From positions 27,485,033-27,549,032 of the forward strand of contig NC_062974.1 in NCBI RefSeq assembly GCF_023078275.1: DNA of 64,000 nt, read 5' to 3'. A program made the translations under genes and the position numbers. This document shows positions 1 through 10,774 of this stretch, in pieces (within the stretch, counting starts at the first letter, position 1; each line of letters opens with the position of its first letter). The DNA comes from Leguminivora glycinivorella (lineage: Eukaryota; Arthropoda; Insecta; Lepidoptera; Tortricidae). The notes under the pieces were generated by a model. The model did no database searches. It had not been told where the DNA came from and saw nothing but the letters and a program-made list of their open reading frames with translations.

Positions 1-138
1 GCATTTCTCCGACGCCAAACGAAAGCGATACGCCGCTGGCTCTGTCGCGCCAATACGCAAGCGCGATAGAGATAGATATCTACTAGCGCTTCGTTTCGTG
101 AGCGTTTCGTGAGCGATTGTGCCATTCGGCTAGCCACC
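1..138. mobile_element. CGTAGCCGAATGGC-type MITE, cut by the window edge
   Basis: Terminal-inverted-repeat element of about 146 bp whose ends read CGTAGCCGAATGGC and its complement. The first 12 bases are outside the window. It is identical by eye to 26829-26961 over about 137 bp. Contains CGATAGAGATAGATATCTAC, shared by all copies. Confidence 0.75.
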
Positions 139-140
139 CA

Positions 141-280
141 GGGCCTCTGGCCTAAGTCTGTCTGGCTAAACCGCGGTGGCAGGTTCGAATCCCGGTAACA
201 GCATTTATTTGTGCGATGAGCACAAATATTTGCTCCTGAGTCATGGATGCTTTCCATGTACCTATATAGGTATTTGTATC
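141..280 (+). mobile_element. tRNA-derived SINE
   Basis: A Pol III box B (GGTTCGAATCC, 182-192) is followed by CATTTATTTGTGCGATGAGC and the GCTCCTGAGTCATGGATG segment. The same tRNA-unrelated body occurs in reverse at 36052-36187. The tRNA 5' half is degraded. Confidence 0.7.
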
Positions 281-435
281 CATACTAATATTATAAATGG
301 GAAAGTGTTTGTTTGTCCGTCTTTCACGTCAAAACGGAGCGACGAATTGACGTGATTTTTTAAGTGAAGTTAGTTAAAGGCATGGAGGGTGATATAGGCT
401 ACTTTTTGTCTTTTTCTAACGCGAGCGAAAGTTAG
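281..435 (+). mobile_element. AATATTATAAATGGG-type retroposon
   Basis: Noncoding family with the conserved blocks GTCCGTCTTTCACG, GACGAATTGACGTGATTTTT and GAGCGAAAG. It directly follows the SINE at 141-280. Confidence 0.7.
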
Positions 436-820
436 TACTTATTATATATATCATTGAGTACCTACAACACAAGCTTTCTTGAGCGTACCGTGGGGCTCAG
501 TCAAAATGTGTAGGAATGTCCTATAATATTTTATTTATTATATTGTTTCCTTATATAGGTATAAATCTTATTTTATCACAATCATAATTCAAGGCAAAAC
601 AAATTACAGCAAATAAGCCAATCTTGCCTTATTACCTGTGTCGGCCGTCTATCCTCAGATTAATAAGAGAGGAAAAATAGCGAAATAAGCTGACAGTTTC
701 CTCTAATAAATCTTAATAGACAAGTATTTCGGAAAAAAGGTAAATAATGTTGGGGTAACTTCAAGAATGAAATAAATTAAAACTGCTAATACAGCGAAAA
801 GGATTTCCTTCGTATTTTTT

Positions 821-1180
821 TAACCCCTGACGCAAAAACGACGGGGTGTTATAAGTTTGACGTGTCTGTCTGTCTGTGTGTGTGTCTGTCTGTGGCATCG
901 TAGCTCCCGAACGGATGAACCGATTTAGATTTTTTTGTCTGAAAGCTGAGTTAGTCGGGAGTGTTCTTAGCCATGTTTATTTATTTATTATTTGGAGAAC
1001 CAACAGCTTACAATTCAGAATAAATAATATAACCCTAGTAACAAACAGCCAATTATAGGTTCCCACCAGTAGTAACAGGTTATCAAACAAATGGTGGTGG
1101 TATGTTTCATGAAAATCGGTCTACTATGTCGCGGTCGGGGATTTTCAATTTTTTTAATTTTGTGGTTAGGTTATTCCGGA
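821..1180 (+). mobile_element. CCCCGACGCAAAAACGACGGGG-type retroposon with TCTG tract
   Basis: Begins TAACCCCTGACGCAAAAACG, then a TCTG/TGTG microsatellite, then TCCCGAACGGATGAACCGAT and CATGAAAATCGGTCTACTATG. A ~100-bp insertion at about 975-1100 separates two body parts (a CATGTTT duplication suggests this). Confidence 0.65.
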
Positions 1181-1184
1181 AACG

Positions 1185-1310
1185 TTCATATTTGTCATGT
1201 CATGCTAGTTGAGTCAATGTCAGTATACCTGGTATACTGAGACTGACTGAAACAGTATGACACGAATACGTTTCCGTAACAATACGAAGGCAAATCTTTT
1301 CGCACAGTAA
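1185..1310. mobile_element. Decayed copy of the GTGCGAAAAGATTTGCC MITE
   Basis: Contains TGTCATGTCATGCTAG, a palindromic centre (GTATACCTGGTATAC) and AAATCTTTTCGCACAG, matching the element at 37112-37274 in reverse. Ends are eroded. Confidence 0.5.
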
Positions 1311-1713
1311 GTATCTGGAAGTCATAACCATAAGGCCTCTTACATCTTGACAGATGATTTAAGCAGCGTCTGAATGCGAGAGACAACGCCTCGCGTGACT
1401 ATATAGACCTATCCGGGAGCGACATGCCCGTCCGCATTTCGTACACGTAAATTGAGGCCCCACCGCCGAGGAGAGAGTATCGCGACTGTGTCTTTTTGAA
1501 CGCTTTACGGCTAAGCCTTGAAACCAGGTGTTGTCGTGGGTTTCTCTACCTTTTGCGACGATACTTCTCCACTCATTGCGGTTCGATGCAAGTTCGTCCC
1601 ACGTGTTACAGTCCGGAAGTACTTTATCTGGAAGTACTTACTTGGTTATAAGTTTTGGAAAAGGTGCATTCTCCCATGCATCTCAAAAGTTAGAAAAAAT
1701 GACAACCAGGGTA

Positions 1714-1859
1714 CGTAGCCGAATGGCACAAACGCTCACAAAACGAAACGCTCGTAGATATCTATCTCTATCGCTCTTGCGTGTTGGCGTGACAGAGCCA
1801 GACTACCTTTCGCGGCGTTTCGTTTTCGTTTCACGTCGCAGAAAAGCCATTCGGCTACG
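1714..1859. mobile_element. CGTAGCCGAATGGC-type MITE
   Basis: Both terminal inverted repeats are intact (CGTAGCCGAATGGC and GCCATTCGGCTACG), with the body in reverse orientation relative to the copy at 7929. Confidence 0.75.
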
Positions 1860-2278
1860 GCACCTGGCCTCGCCGGCGTTGCGAATCTATGAGCAATGGT
1901 AATCTCTTACCATCTGTTTTTTCCTACTATGTACATCATTAAAATGACTGTATTTAAACATAACGTGGTATATTCTTCTAAAACGCTCTTTTAAAGTTTT
2001 GAGCGATTGAAAATGTCTGCCTAAGGCACTCGTTCCACCAAATTACAGACAGTAATATTAGAGCCACTGATTCCACGGAGGGTCTTATCTGCTCCACGCA
2101 GGACTAGGTCAACAAATACTTAAGTAATTGACAATTTTCCTAGAAAGTATTTATAAAGTTCTACTTTTGTGATTTTTTTCATATTTTTTAAACATATGGT
2201 TCAAAAGTTAGAAGGGGGGGGACGCACTTTTTTTCCTTTAGGAGCGATTATTTCCGAAAATATTAATATTATCAAAAA

Positions 2279-2455
2279 ACATACATACATACATACATAC
2301 AATCACGCCTGTATCCCGTAAAGGGGTAGGCAGAGCACATGAAACTACTAAAGCTTCAGTGCCACTCTTGGCAAAATAAGGGGTTGAAAGAAAACGAAAC
2401 TGTGGCATTGCAGTGACAGGTTGCCAGCCTCTCGCCTACGCCACAATTTAACCCA
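2279..2455 (+). mobile_element. CACGCCTGTATCCCGTAAAGG-type short element
   Basis: An ACATACAT tract is followed by AATCACGCCTGTATCCCGTA, AAACTACTAAAGCTTCAGTG, ACAGGTTGCCAGCCTCTCGC and CACAATTTAACCCA. Two further copies occur at 8783 and 9583 (reverse). Noncoding; the ORFs across it are not real. Confidence 0.65.
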
Positions 2456-2560
2456 AAAAACCAAAAATAAAATAATATTATAATATTATAATATATTATT
2501 ATATTATTATAATATTTAAATCAAAAAACGATCTTAGTAAATAAACCCTTATTCATTTTT

Positions 2561-3124
2561 AGGGTTCCGTAGTCAACTAGGAACCCTTATAGTTTCGCCA
2601 TGTCTGTCCGTCCGTCCGTCCGTCCGTCCGTCCGTCCGTCCGTCCGTCCGTCCGCGGATAATCTCAGTAACCGTAAGCACTAGAAAGCTGAAATTTGGTA
2701 CCAATACGTATATCAATCACGCCAACAAAGTGCAAAAATAAAAAATGGAAAAAAATGTTTTATTAGGGTACCCCCCCTACATGTAAAGTGGGGGCTGATA
2801 TTTTTTTTCATTCCAACCCCAACGTGTGATATATTGTTGGATAGGTATTTAAAAATGAATAAGGGTTTACTAAGACCGTTTTTTGATAATATTAAAATTT
2901 TCGGAAATAATCGCTCCTAAAGGAAAAAAGAGTGCGTCCCCTCCCTCTAACTTTTGAACCATATGTTTAAAAAATATGAAAAAAATCACAAAAGTAGAAC
3001 TTTATAAATACTTTCTAGGAAAATTGTTTTGAACTTGATAGGTTCAGTAGTTTTTGAGAAAAATACGAAAAACTACGGAACCCTACACTGAGCGTGGCCC
3101 GACACGCTCTTGGCCGGTTTTTTT
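2561..3124 (+). mobile_element. TCCG-type ~560-bp repeat, plus-strand copy nested in a minus-strand copy
   Basis: Complete element from AGGGTTCCGTAGTCAACTAG to the CGACACGCTCTTGGCCGG end, with a TCCG tract at about 2605-2655. It splits an opposite-strand copy of its own family: the sequence just left (ATTCATTTTTA) and just right (AATACCTATCCAAC) are contiguous in other copies. Confidence 0.75.
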
Positions 3125-3391
3125 AATACCTATCCAACAATATATCACACGTTGGGGTTGGAATGAAAAAAAATATCAGCCCCCACTTTACATGTAGGGG
3201 GGGTACCCTAATAAAACATTTTTTCGATTTTTTATTTTTGCACTTTGTTGTGATTGATATACATATTGGTACCAAATTTCAGCTTTCTAGTGCTAACAGT
3301 TACTGAGATTATCCGCAGACGGACGGACGGACGGACGGACAGACAGACATGGCGAAACTATAAGGGTTCCTAGTTGACTACGGACCCTAAA

Positions 3392-3881
3392 AAAACTAAT
3401 TTTCAGTTTCTTTAGAATTTTGAAGTTTCGTTTTTCACGGATCTCACAAAATTTTAGATATTAACCTAACAACGGCTGCCGGCCTAGCCAATCGTTGCCG
3501 CTAGGTAGCGATTGAAATGTAGTCTGGCTCTGTCGCGCGACTACGGATGAGCAATAGAGACAGCCTGTTATGATACGCTTAAGAAGCGTAAGCAATTCTC
3601 ACATTGGCTGGTCAGATAATACACCCAAGGTAAACGAGAATGTTGGGCCAACTTTAAAACAATCGACCACAACTTTGAAACAATGGAGGTCTGACACTGT
3701 CCCCAAGATTACCTAAAGTTAGCCACGATAATGACTACGAGGGAAGCCGATTCAGATTCAGAGATTTTTTTATTTTGACACGACATCGATCGTCGATCAG
3801 TGGTCTTGCGCTTGATGAATCAATGTGAGTTAGTGTGTCAGAGGAAAGGTTATGGAATGTCTCAAACTTTAATTTACTAAC
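3392..3881. other. No gene; decayed repeat sequence
   Basis: About 3480-3590 resembles the CGTAGCCGAATGGC MITE family (TAGTCTGGCTCTGTCGCGCG, then AGCAATAGAGACAG) but lacks clean ends. Nothing else recognised. Confidence 0.4.
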
Positions 3882-4008
3882 GGCCACTTGCACCAACGAA
3901 AACGGAGGGTTAACCCGAGGGTTAACCCACCATTTTGTATGGCATTTGATAGATGACAGCATTGACAGCCCACTAACCCTGAGTTAAGTGATTGGTGCAA
4001 GTGGCCCT
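3882..4008. mobile_element. GGCCACTTGCACCAA MITE
   Basis: Terminal inverted repeats GGCCACTTGCACCAA and TTGGTGCAAGTGGCC flank a body with a repeated GGTTAACCC motif. A diverged relative is at 62880-63008. Confidence 0.75.
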
Positions 4009-4593
4009 AAAAGATTTTAAATAAAATATCCATATACCTCACTTACAATTTTCGCAAAATAATAATTATTATGAAATATTTTGCAATTCAAGTCATATCG
4101 GTAAAACGAAAAAAAAAAACAGATTCTTTTTCGCGAACCTCTTATAGCGTCTAGCTCCTCATTTGTACCTCCCTCCCCCTCTTGGGGGTCTGGGATAAGT
4201 CTAGAATTTGACCTAATGTTACTACGATCAAATCCCTTATCAAATTAAAAGTTCAGAATAGGGCTGATGGGCAGATTTCGATTCAACTTCCCCTAAAACA
4301 AACTTTGAACAGCAAACTTCTTTCAATTCCGATTCTAAAGGTGTTCCAGAAAGGGTTGGAAATAAATGGCGACAGTTTTTCAATTCATTCACACCATTTC
4401 TAACAATGGTTCAGTTAGCGAGAAGTTTAATTTGGAGTTTTTTTTAAAGAATTGGCTTAGGATCCATTCTTCTATTGTGGTAGAGCGATAAGACTAAGTG
4501 TGCACTCCAGAGGGAAGAAAGGAAAGGAAAGGGAAAAATCTTTTCACATTAAGTACCTACATAAGGCGATTTGCTACTTTTTTTTAAATATAT
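4009..4593. other. No gene recognised
   Basis: AT-rich. The ORFs here are short and have no recognisable protein pattern. A GGAAAGG run occurs near 4520. Confidence 0.5.
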
Positions 4594-4745
4594 AAATGGG
4601 CTTACTCTTGGCCACAGACTAGCCAAAGGCAAAGACGTGGCCTACGATGGAGTGAGCTCGCCCAGAAGATGCCTGTTCACTCTTGATTTAAAGGTTACCG
4701 CGGGTTATATGAGCTCGGAAATATAGCCGCCGGCAAGGAATACAC
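4594..4745 (+). mobile_element. LINE 3'-end fragment
   Basis: Blocks ATGGGCTTACTCTTGGCCAC, GATGGAGTGAGCTCGCCCAG and GAGCTCGGAAATATAGCCG are shared with 42338-42500, where the fragment runs on to an AATAAA-containing tail. Noncoding end of a LINE; the family is not assigned. Confidence 0.6.
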
Positions 4746-5284
4746 AGTAACATGAGTCACGATTTTATGGCATGTTCCATTTATTCACGATGCAATTTCA
4801 AGTGATAATATATCTCTAAATAATAAATATATGCATAGATCCTTTCATTTGCAGCTGTAGTTCAAATAAACAGTCAATGAAGTCGTGACTCAGGTAACTT
4901 TTACGTGGATTCACCCATTGGGTGATTAGAAAAATAATATTTTTTATTAAAATAATATTTTAGAAAAATAATATGGGATGTCCTTGACCCTAAATAATAG
5001 GTGGGTGAGGTTAGACGGGGTAAGACAAAAACGGGATAAGACAAACACTTGTAGGACATTCTCATAGGTACTTTTGTGTTATCCCTGGTGAAATAAACCA
5101 TGTACCCCACCTGATTTTTAATTTTTTTTTTTGTAATTTTTTTAATTTTATTATTTTGATTTTGTAAGTAAATTAACACATAATTTGCCGCTTTATGAAT
5201 CTGTTTTTTTTTAAATTATTATTTTTATGTTGCTTTTCATCCATAATTTTGTTTCTTGTCTAAAATAATTGATATCCATATAAG
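4746..5284. other. No gene recognised
   Basis: AT-rich with homopolymer runs (5115-5160, 5200-5225). No repeat family assigned. Confidence 0.5.
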
Positions 5285-5450
5285 GTACAGCGGGCAAATC
5301 TCGACTGGGGGGCAATTGTAACTATGATGTTGAGTTTACGACGCCTACCATATAACCGATGGACGCTCTATTTAATAATACAAACATTGTAAAACATGGA
5401 AAAAATGTACCAGTTACATTTGTCCCCCAGTCGAGATTTGTCCTGCTGTA
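5285..5450. mobile_element. GTACAGCGGGACAAATCTCG MITE
   Basis: Ends read GTACAGCGGGCAAATCTCGA and the complement of TACAGCAGGACAAATCTCGA, each followed inward by a CCCCC/GGGGG block. A longer copy lies at 29736-29948. Confidence 0.75.
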
Positions 5451-5451
5451 T

Positions 5452-5542
5452 AGTCAGCCAAAAAAGTGGTTTACCACTTTTCGACCTTGTGTTTAACACA
5501 GAGTCGAAAAGTGGTAAACCACTTTCTTGGCTGACTGTACCT
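5452..5542. repeat. 90-bp near-perfect hairpin
   Basis: AGTCAGCCAAAAAAGTGGTT pairs with its near-complement at 5517-5536. Each arm is about 38 bp with a ~14-nt loop. It directly abuts the MITE at 5285-5450. Probably a small MITE; its fold also resembles a miRNA-type precursor. Confidence 0.7.
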
Positions 5543-5856
5543 TAGGTATAGATAGGTTTTTTGCAAATATATCAAAATTCAAAAACTAAACTAAGCAATA
5601 CTGTAAAAAAGTTTAAATTTAGGATTATAGCACCTATAACACTCGACACTTTAAACTTTGCACATTTAACAAGTACGAAGATATCTCAGCACCAAATGGG
5701 ACATTCAAATCCATTTCAAACTGTACGGAGTAAAGTTATTACGATATGTAGAAAGTCTGTATAATATATTGTTTCAACTAAAACTATCTGTCAGTTAAGT
5801 TTAGAAGTTACTATTTAGGTACTATCAAAGTTACTGTCAAAGCAAATACATATACA

Positions 5857-6326
5857 AGGTGCTCGCGAGGAACCCATATAACTTTAACGGCATATTCTTG
5901 GTCACATTTTAAGACTAAAATGTCACATGAACTTTTCTAGATTTCGTCTAGTTTCAGAGTTATTGCCAATTAAAAAAAAACATTTCCGTGTTGTTACTCA
6001 ATAGAAAAGGTCTTCTTAACGGCGCTGATGCGAAATTGTGGAGCATGGTCTCACCTGTAGTCGTTGATAGATGTCAAAATGTGACAAGAAAAACTTCCAA
6101 AAAATTTGGTTTTTAGAAAAATAAATTAAGGAACTCATTTTAATTGCCAACTTTATGAATAAAAATTACTTTTTATGTGAAAATACGTCCAAAAAAGTAA
6201 AAAAAAAAACAAAAAAAAATTATTTTTTTTCGCGAAAATTTTTAAAATTCATATAACATTTTTTCTTTCTTTTGGCCTCAGAAACGCGTGGTTCAAGTTA
6301 TGCGGGTTCCTCGCGAGCACCTTGTA
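5857..6326. mobile_element. ACAAGGTGCTCGCGAGGAACCC element
   Basis: Terminal inverted repeats ACAAGGTGCTCGCGAGGAAC and GTTCCTCGCGAGCACCTTGT enclose about 430 bp of noncoding AT-rich sequence. Single copy in this window. Nonautonomous DNA transposon by structure. Confidence 0.75.
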
Positions 6327-6850
6327 TAACTCCGTATAGACAGATAAAGTCTAAGAAAAAAAAGTACCTCAGTACCATACAGAAAAAGGTAGGGTGGCCT
6401 AGATGGCATTACACCTTTGGGGTACGCTCAGCTAGATGGCGCTAATATAAATATTTGACATTTTAAAACATATCAAGCTAAGAATATGGGCCAAATTGTC
6501 AAAACTGAGGTTCAAAAGTTTTAAGCCTGTGTCAAGAGATGGCAGTCTATGCACTGTGATTACATATTTTACTTCGACAGTAACTCTCTATAATACTCGA
6601 TCCTCTTTGGTCAAAGTAAAACGTGTAATCACAGTGCAAAGACTGCCATCTCTCGATACAAGCTTTAAACTTTTGAACCTCAGTTTTGACAATTTGGCCC
6701 TATTGTTAGCTTGATATGTGTTAAAATAAAAAATATTAATATTAGCGTCATCTAGCTGAGCATTCCCTAAAGGTGTAACGCCATCTAAGCCACCGTACTT
6801 ACCTTTTTTCCTATGGCTTTAAGGTACGTTTTTTTTCTTACAATTTATCC
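6327..6850. mobile_element. Foldback element with ~240-bp arms
   Basis: The left arm (6330-6608) and right arm (6609-6850) are inverted copies that include CCATACAGAAAAAGG, GATGGCGCTAATAT, AAACTGAGGTTCAAAAG and CTATGCACTGTGATTACA. Single-arm copies are at 10775-11065, 25865-26450, 41060-41300 and, partly, 52535-52690. Confidence 0.75.
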
Positions 6851-7721
6851 GTCTACACTGAGTTATACAACGTGTTACACCAACCACTGAAAACCTCAGA
6901 CACCCCAACAGATTTTTATTATTTAGAGTTAGTCTAGAGAATTTATTCTTAAACCGACCTATTATTTCCAAAGATATTGCTGTTTCTTTTATTTTCGTAA
7001 GTCTAGTTGATTAGTAACTCTACGTTCGTTGATTACGTATGCGTGCCGTGTTAGTGTATCATCGTGGTCCAAACAGATTACTGGCAATTCGTAATCCTTA
7101 TTGCAAAGACTTTAGGTATCTTATCAATTGTCAGTCATACAAACTGGGTTTAGAACAAAAGTCGATAAGGCGATAGTTTGTTACAAATTGTAAGAAAAAC
7201 AGCCCTTATTGCCTGAAATACGGTAGTGACATTGGCAACTGACATTCGCTTTGTAGTAACAGGGACTGACCTGTCGTATTTTCGCCATGATAAATTGAAC
7301 CTTATCACTGAGCCAGAAGAGCGAAATTTTAAAAATTCAATCTTTAATAAAAAGAACAGCCAGTATTAAAATATTACCAAGTATGCAATCCTCTATCAGA
7401 GATACAGTAGTAACTTTTGCTTTTGTAACTTTTAGACCTGGCACGCAAAAAATGAAAACTAAATACAAAAAATAACCTGCATTAAAATATAGCGTAATCG
7501 ATTCTACTCTTGATTCTGAACAAACTGTTTTCTGGTTTTCAGTGCATGGTGTAACACGTTGTATATGTCTTTGGTACTATACACTGCCAAGGAGTGGCAT
7601 TCCTTACCTGTGTCTATATATAAACCGAACATATGTAATATAATCCAGTAATCAAGATAATATTTTCCTTTACCGGAAATAGACTGGATAATATCAAATG
7701 ACATTTCGGAAGTAATAAGTT
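6851..7721. other. No gene recognised
   Basis: Contains scraps that match the ends of the 6327 foldback (ACAACGTGTTACACCA at 6869 and its complement at about 7550). The ~690 bp between them has no clear family, so it may be the interior of an inserted element. Confidence 0.4.
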
Positions 7722-7795
7722 TCGCAAAGCTGGAGTTGAACCCGCGAACTCCGTATTAAATGTTGCTCGCTCTTACCTCTGGGTCACCAGCGAAA
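7722..7795 (-). repeat. tRNA-like sequence (SINE head or tRNA relic)
   Basis: The minus strand reads GACCCAGAGGTAAGAGCGAG (box A-like) and, about 30 nt later, GGGTTCAACTCCAGC (box B match). No intact cloverleaf could be drawn by eye, so this is not called a functional tRNA. Confidence 0.4.
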
Positions 7796-7928
7796 ATCCC
7801 GTTTTTTTTTGTTTAAAAATTAACATTCGTCCAAAAATTTGAACATCCGAATATTACATGTGCCGTGTTCATATCAATCATATCGAATATTAGATGTGCC
7901 GAATATAACATGGTCTTACACCAGCGTG

Positions 7929-8074
7929 CGTATCCGAATGGCATTTCTCCGACGCGAAACGAAAACGAAACGCCGCGAAAGGTAGTCTGGCTCTGTTGCG
8001 CCAATACGCAAGAGCGATAGAGATAGATATCTACGAGCGTTTCATTTCGTGACCGTTTGTGCCATTCGGATACG
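7929..8074. mobile_element. CGTAGCCGAATGGC-type MITE (variant ends)
   Basis: Ends read CGTATCCGAATGGC and GCCATTCGGATACG. Both ends carry the same G-to-T class change, so the termini still pair. Body as in the other copies. Confidence 0.75.
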
Positions 8075-8082
8075 TACCCAGA

Positions 8083-8174
8083 CCCTTTAGCACAACTTGC
8101 CTTGTCGCGCGCGAGTCCATACATCAAGCGCGACTTCAGGACTCGCGCGCGACAAGGCATGTTGTGCTAGAGGG
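8083..8174. repeat. 92-bp hairpin element (copy 1)
   Basis: Palindrome with outer arms TTAGCACAACTTGCCTTGTC and complement, and inner arms GCGCGCGAGTCC / GGACTCGCGCGC. The second copy is at 24822-24919. Confidence 0.75.
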
Positions 8175-8510
8175 GCTGATCTACTTACTAAAACAGTTTC
8201 AAAATTAACTACAAAGCAGTTGATCAAAGCTCAGTCCCTGCATATTGATGAGGACGAAACAAGCCCTCATTACCATACTTTCACACGTGAAAGGTCGTAA
8301 GCGACAAACATATTAATACATGGAAAAATTGTACTGTCACGCTGTTTTGTGTGTAATGCATAATTGCATAGTTAGGCTTGATAATCAATTAATCATATTT
8401 ACGCTTGCTTCTAAGCTGTCTTTAATATGTATATTCATAAGTACTTATTAGCGGAATCAGAATAGGTATACATTATACAACATTATATTGTGTTTACGGT
8501 TTACTGCTTA
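8175..8510. other. No gene recognised
   Basis: AT-rich intron sequence, nothing assigned. Confidence 0.5.
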
Positions 8511-9513
8511 TTAAAAAAAACCGGCCAAGTGCGAGTCGGACTCGCCCACCGAGGGTTCTGTACAAACTTTCAATAGTTGAATCATCAATTGTTATTCATA
8601 TTCTAAAGACTTGAATAAATCCCTCTAGACTCAATTTGTCACATTTGTCACATAAGTAATATTTAATACCTATACAATTTTATTATTAGACAATGTCCAA
8701 AAAAAAATCAAGACAACTCGACTTCTCTTCTCTTCTTTCTTCAGTGTAATGGGGACATTTGAACCAGGTACGATTCGGGACGGTTTTACATACATACATA
8801 CAATCACGCCTGTATCCCGTAAAGGGGTAGGCAGAACACATGAAACTACTAAAGCTTCAGTGCCACTCTTGGCAAATAAGGGGTTGAAAGAAAACGAAAC
8901 TGTGATATTGCAGTGACAGGTTGCCAGCCTCTCGCCTACGCCACAATTTAACCCATATCCCACAGTCGCCTTCTACGACACCCACGGGAAGAAAGGGGGT
9001 GGTGAAGTTCTTAACCGCTTGCTATGCTTAGCATAAATTATTATATACATAAATATGACGAAACCTGTTGCGGATATCATCATTGGTTTGGTTGTGACGA
9101 AGCACGGTGCTGATTGCATTTGTGGAACCTGACGAAGCCTGCGTTGCGGATGACAAATATGATTAGTGGTATTGTTTTTTTAATTTAAGATTGCCTGTGT
9201 AATGTGTTTTGTAGTATTTGAATGAAATAAACCTTTTACTCTTCTAATATGATGATTCGACTTGACCTAGTAACTTGAAATTTACAGTTTGCCCCCCTTT
9301 CATTTTGGCCATTTTCTACAATTAAAATTAATATATTTAAAAAAAATATACTTTCTATTTGTAGAGGTTTACAATGTTCACAACTATTCCAAATTTCAAG
9401 TTGATAGCATTAGTAGTTCTCGAGATATTTAGGAATGTGACAGACGGACAGACAGACGGACAGAGTCGCACCATAAGGGTTCCTGTTGTACCTTTTTGGT
9501 ACGGAACCCTAAA
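8511..9513 (+). mobile_element. GTGCGAGTCGGACTCGC-type element, interrupted
   Basis: The left block (8511-8660) starts AAAAAACCGGCCAAGTGCGA. The right block (about 9250-9513) ends with GACAGACGGACAG, CCATAAGGGTTCCTG and TACGGAACCCTAAAA. A right-end copy lies at 13330-13467 and a left-end copy in reverse at 27185-27250. That the two blocks are one element is inference. Confidence 0.45.
8783..8957 (+). mobile_element. CACGCCTGTATCCCGTAAAGG-type short element
   Basis: Near-complete copy, highly similar to 2279-2455. It appears to lie inside an older element whose ends are the CCGGCCAAGTGCGAGTCGGA block (8521) and the GGTACGGAACCCTAAAA block (9498). Confidence 0.65.
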
Positions 9514-9582
9514 AAGGATATTTATCAAAGATTAATTTTGATATTATAATACGCACGTATAAATATTAAATACGCAATCATG

Positions 9583-9707
9583 TCACAGTTTCGTTTTCTT
9601 TCAACCCCTTATTTGTCAAGAGTGGCACTGAAGATTTAGTAGTTTCATGTGTTCTGCCTACCCCTTTATGCAGATACAGGCGTGATTGTATGTATGTATG
9701 TTTATAT
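9583..9707 (-). mobile_element. CACGCCTGTATCCCGTAAAGG-type short element, partial
   Basis: Reverse-oriented, lacking the AGGTTGCCAGCC end. Ends in TGATTGTATGTATGTATG. Confidence 0.6.
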
Positions 9708-10177
9708 CAAATTGAAGTCAATAACGACAATAACTGGTTTTCTATGTTCCGAATTCCGCTTTAATTAAAAATTCTATTATCAGGGTATTGGCCGAGCGCC
9801 CTTTCAGATTATTCGAGAATCGAGATCACTAAGGTCGGAGTGATTCTTAAATTGGGGATTAAATTAAGTGCTCTTTTAGTTACTGTTAGAGATAATTAAT
9901 TTAAGACAAAGATCAAAAAAATTAAAGTTGATTGCCTACCTTAACAATGATTTATTAGTGTTATAAGATTATTAAGATTTTTTTTACAAATATCGTTGTC
10001 TGGGTACCCAAAGCACAGGCCTTCATGAGCTAACCACGGGGATCAGTCAATCTGTGTAGGAATGTCCTATAATATTTATTTAAGTTTGTAGAAGTATACA
10101 ACTAGGGAACAAATCAAATTATTTTATTGAATATTTTTTGATTTGTTCTTTTTTCAAGTAGTCACACTACTATATAT
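9708..10177. other. No gene recognised
   Basis: AT-rich. The block TCATGAGCTAACCACGGGGA followed by AGGAATGTCCTATAATATTT (10024-10073) recurs near 480-535, so it belongs to an unassigned repeat. Confidence 0.45.
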
Positions 10178-10389
10178 AAATTATAAATTTAAATAGATAT
10201 CATACACGAAAGAAAAAACGACAAGGCCCACTGGTGGCCGAGCCGGGAATCGAACCCGGGTCTTCAGCTTACGCGGCTAAGCGCGTAAGCTGAAGACCGG
10301 GCATCAAGCGGGTTCGATTCCCGGCTCGGCCACCAGTGGGCCTTGTCGTTTTTTCTTTCGTGTATGATATCTATTTAAATTTATAATTT
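10178..10389. repeat. 212-bp palindrome carrying a tRNA-like 3' half in both arms
   Basis: Arms start AAATTATAAATTTAAATAGA and fold onto 10290-10389 with nearly no mismatches. Only an extra ~9-bp piece (near 10300) breaks symmetry. Each arm contains a box B (GGTTCGATTCC) and the run CCCGGCTCGGCCACCA, which looks like a tRNA T-arm, acceptor end and CCA. The two tRNA-like halves point outward from the centre. A 35-bp piece of the outer arm recurs at 12530-12562. Confidence 0.7.
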
Positions 10390-10774
10390 GTAGAAGTATT
10401 TATTTAAAAAAATGAAATCGTACAAGAAAACACCACCACACGCTACCAATTTGTTATGTGGACTGCCGGTCGGACTAAACATTTATAACTCTTATTTCAC
10501 TAAATTAAGGTATATTTTACTTTACTAATGAACAAAGGTACTTTAAACCTACATAAATAATTTGCCTCAGTTCATAAATTTGTAACGCCTATTACTACTA
10601 TAGCCGTATCATGGTCATGTTTCTGTCACTTGTCACGTCAAGTCTCGTTACTCACAACTGGTACTGCCATCATCTTGTTTGCTATTCCATGTTAAATTGG
10701 ATGGTGACATATCCGTTCCAACGGCTACCGCTAGCAATAGCATTAATGTTGGACATGCCCATATAATGATGTGT

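Larger units (their letters stand above)
2131..3391 (-). mobile_element. TCCG-type repeat, minus-strand copy broken by two insertions
   Basis: Pieces at 2131-2278, about 2518-2560 and 3125-3391 follow the order of an intact minus-strand copy. It is interrupted first by a 2279-2455 element plus an expanded AT tract (2455-2517), then by the plus-strand same-family copy at 2561-3124. The left end is truncated: the usual first ~100 bp are missing. Confidence 0.65.

Noticed and set aside
1528..1902. 124-codon plus-strand frame
   Set aside because: Runs through the MITE at 1714-1859 and has no family pattern.
10230..10330. Functional tRNA gene
   Set aside because: Only T-arm/acceptor-like sequence is present, in mirror image. 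No D and anticodon arms could be folded.
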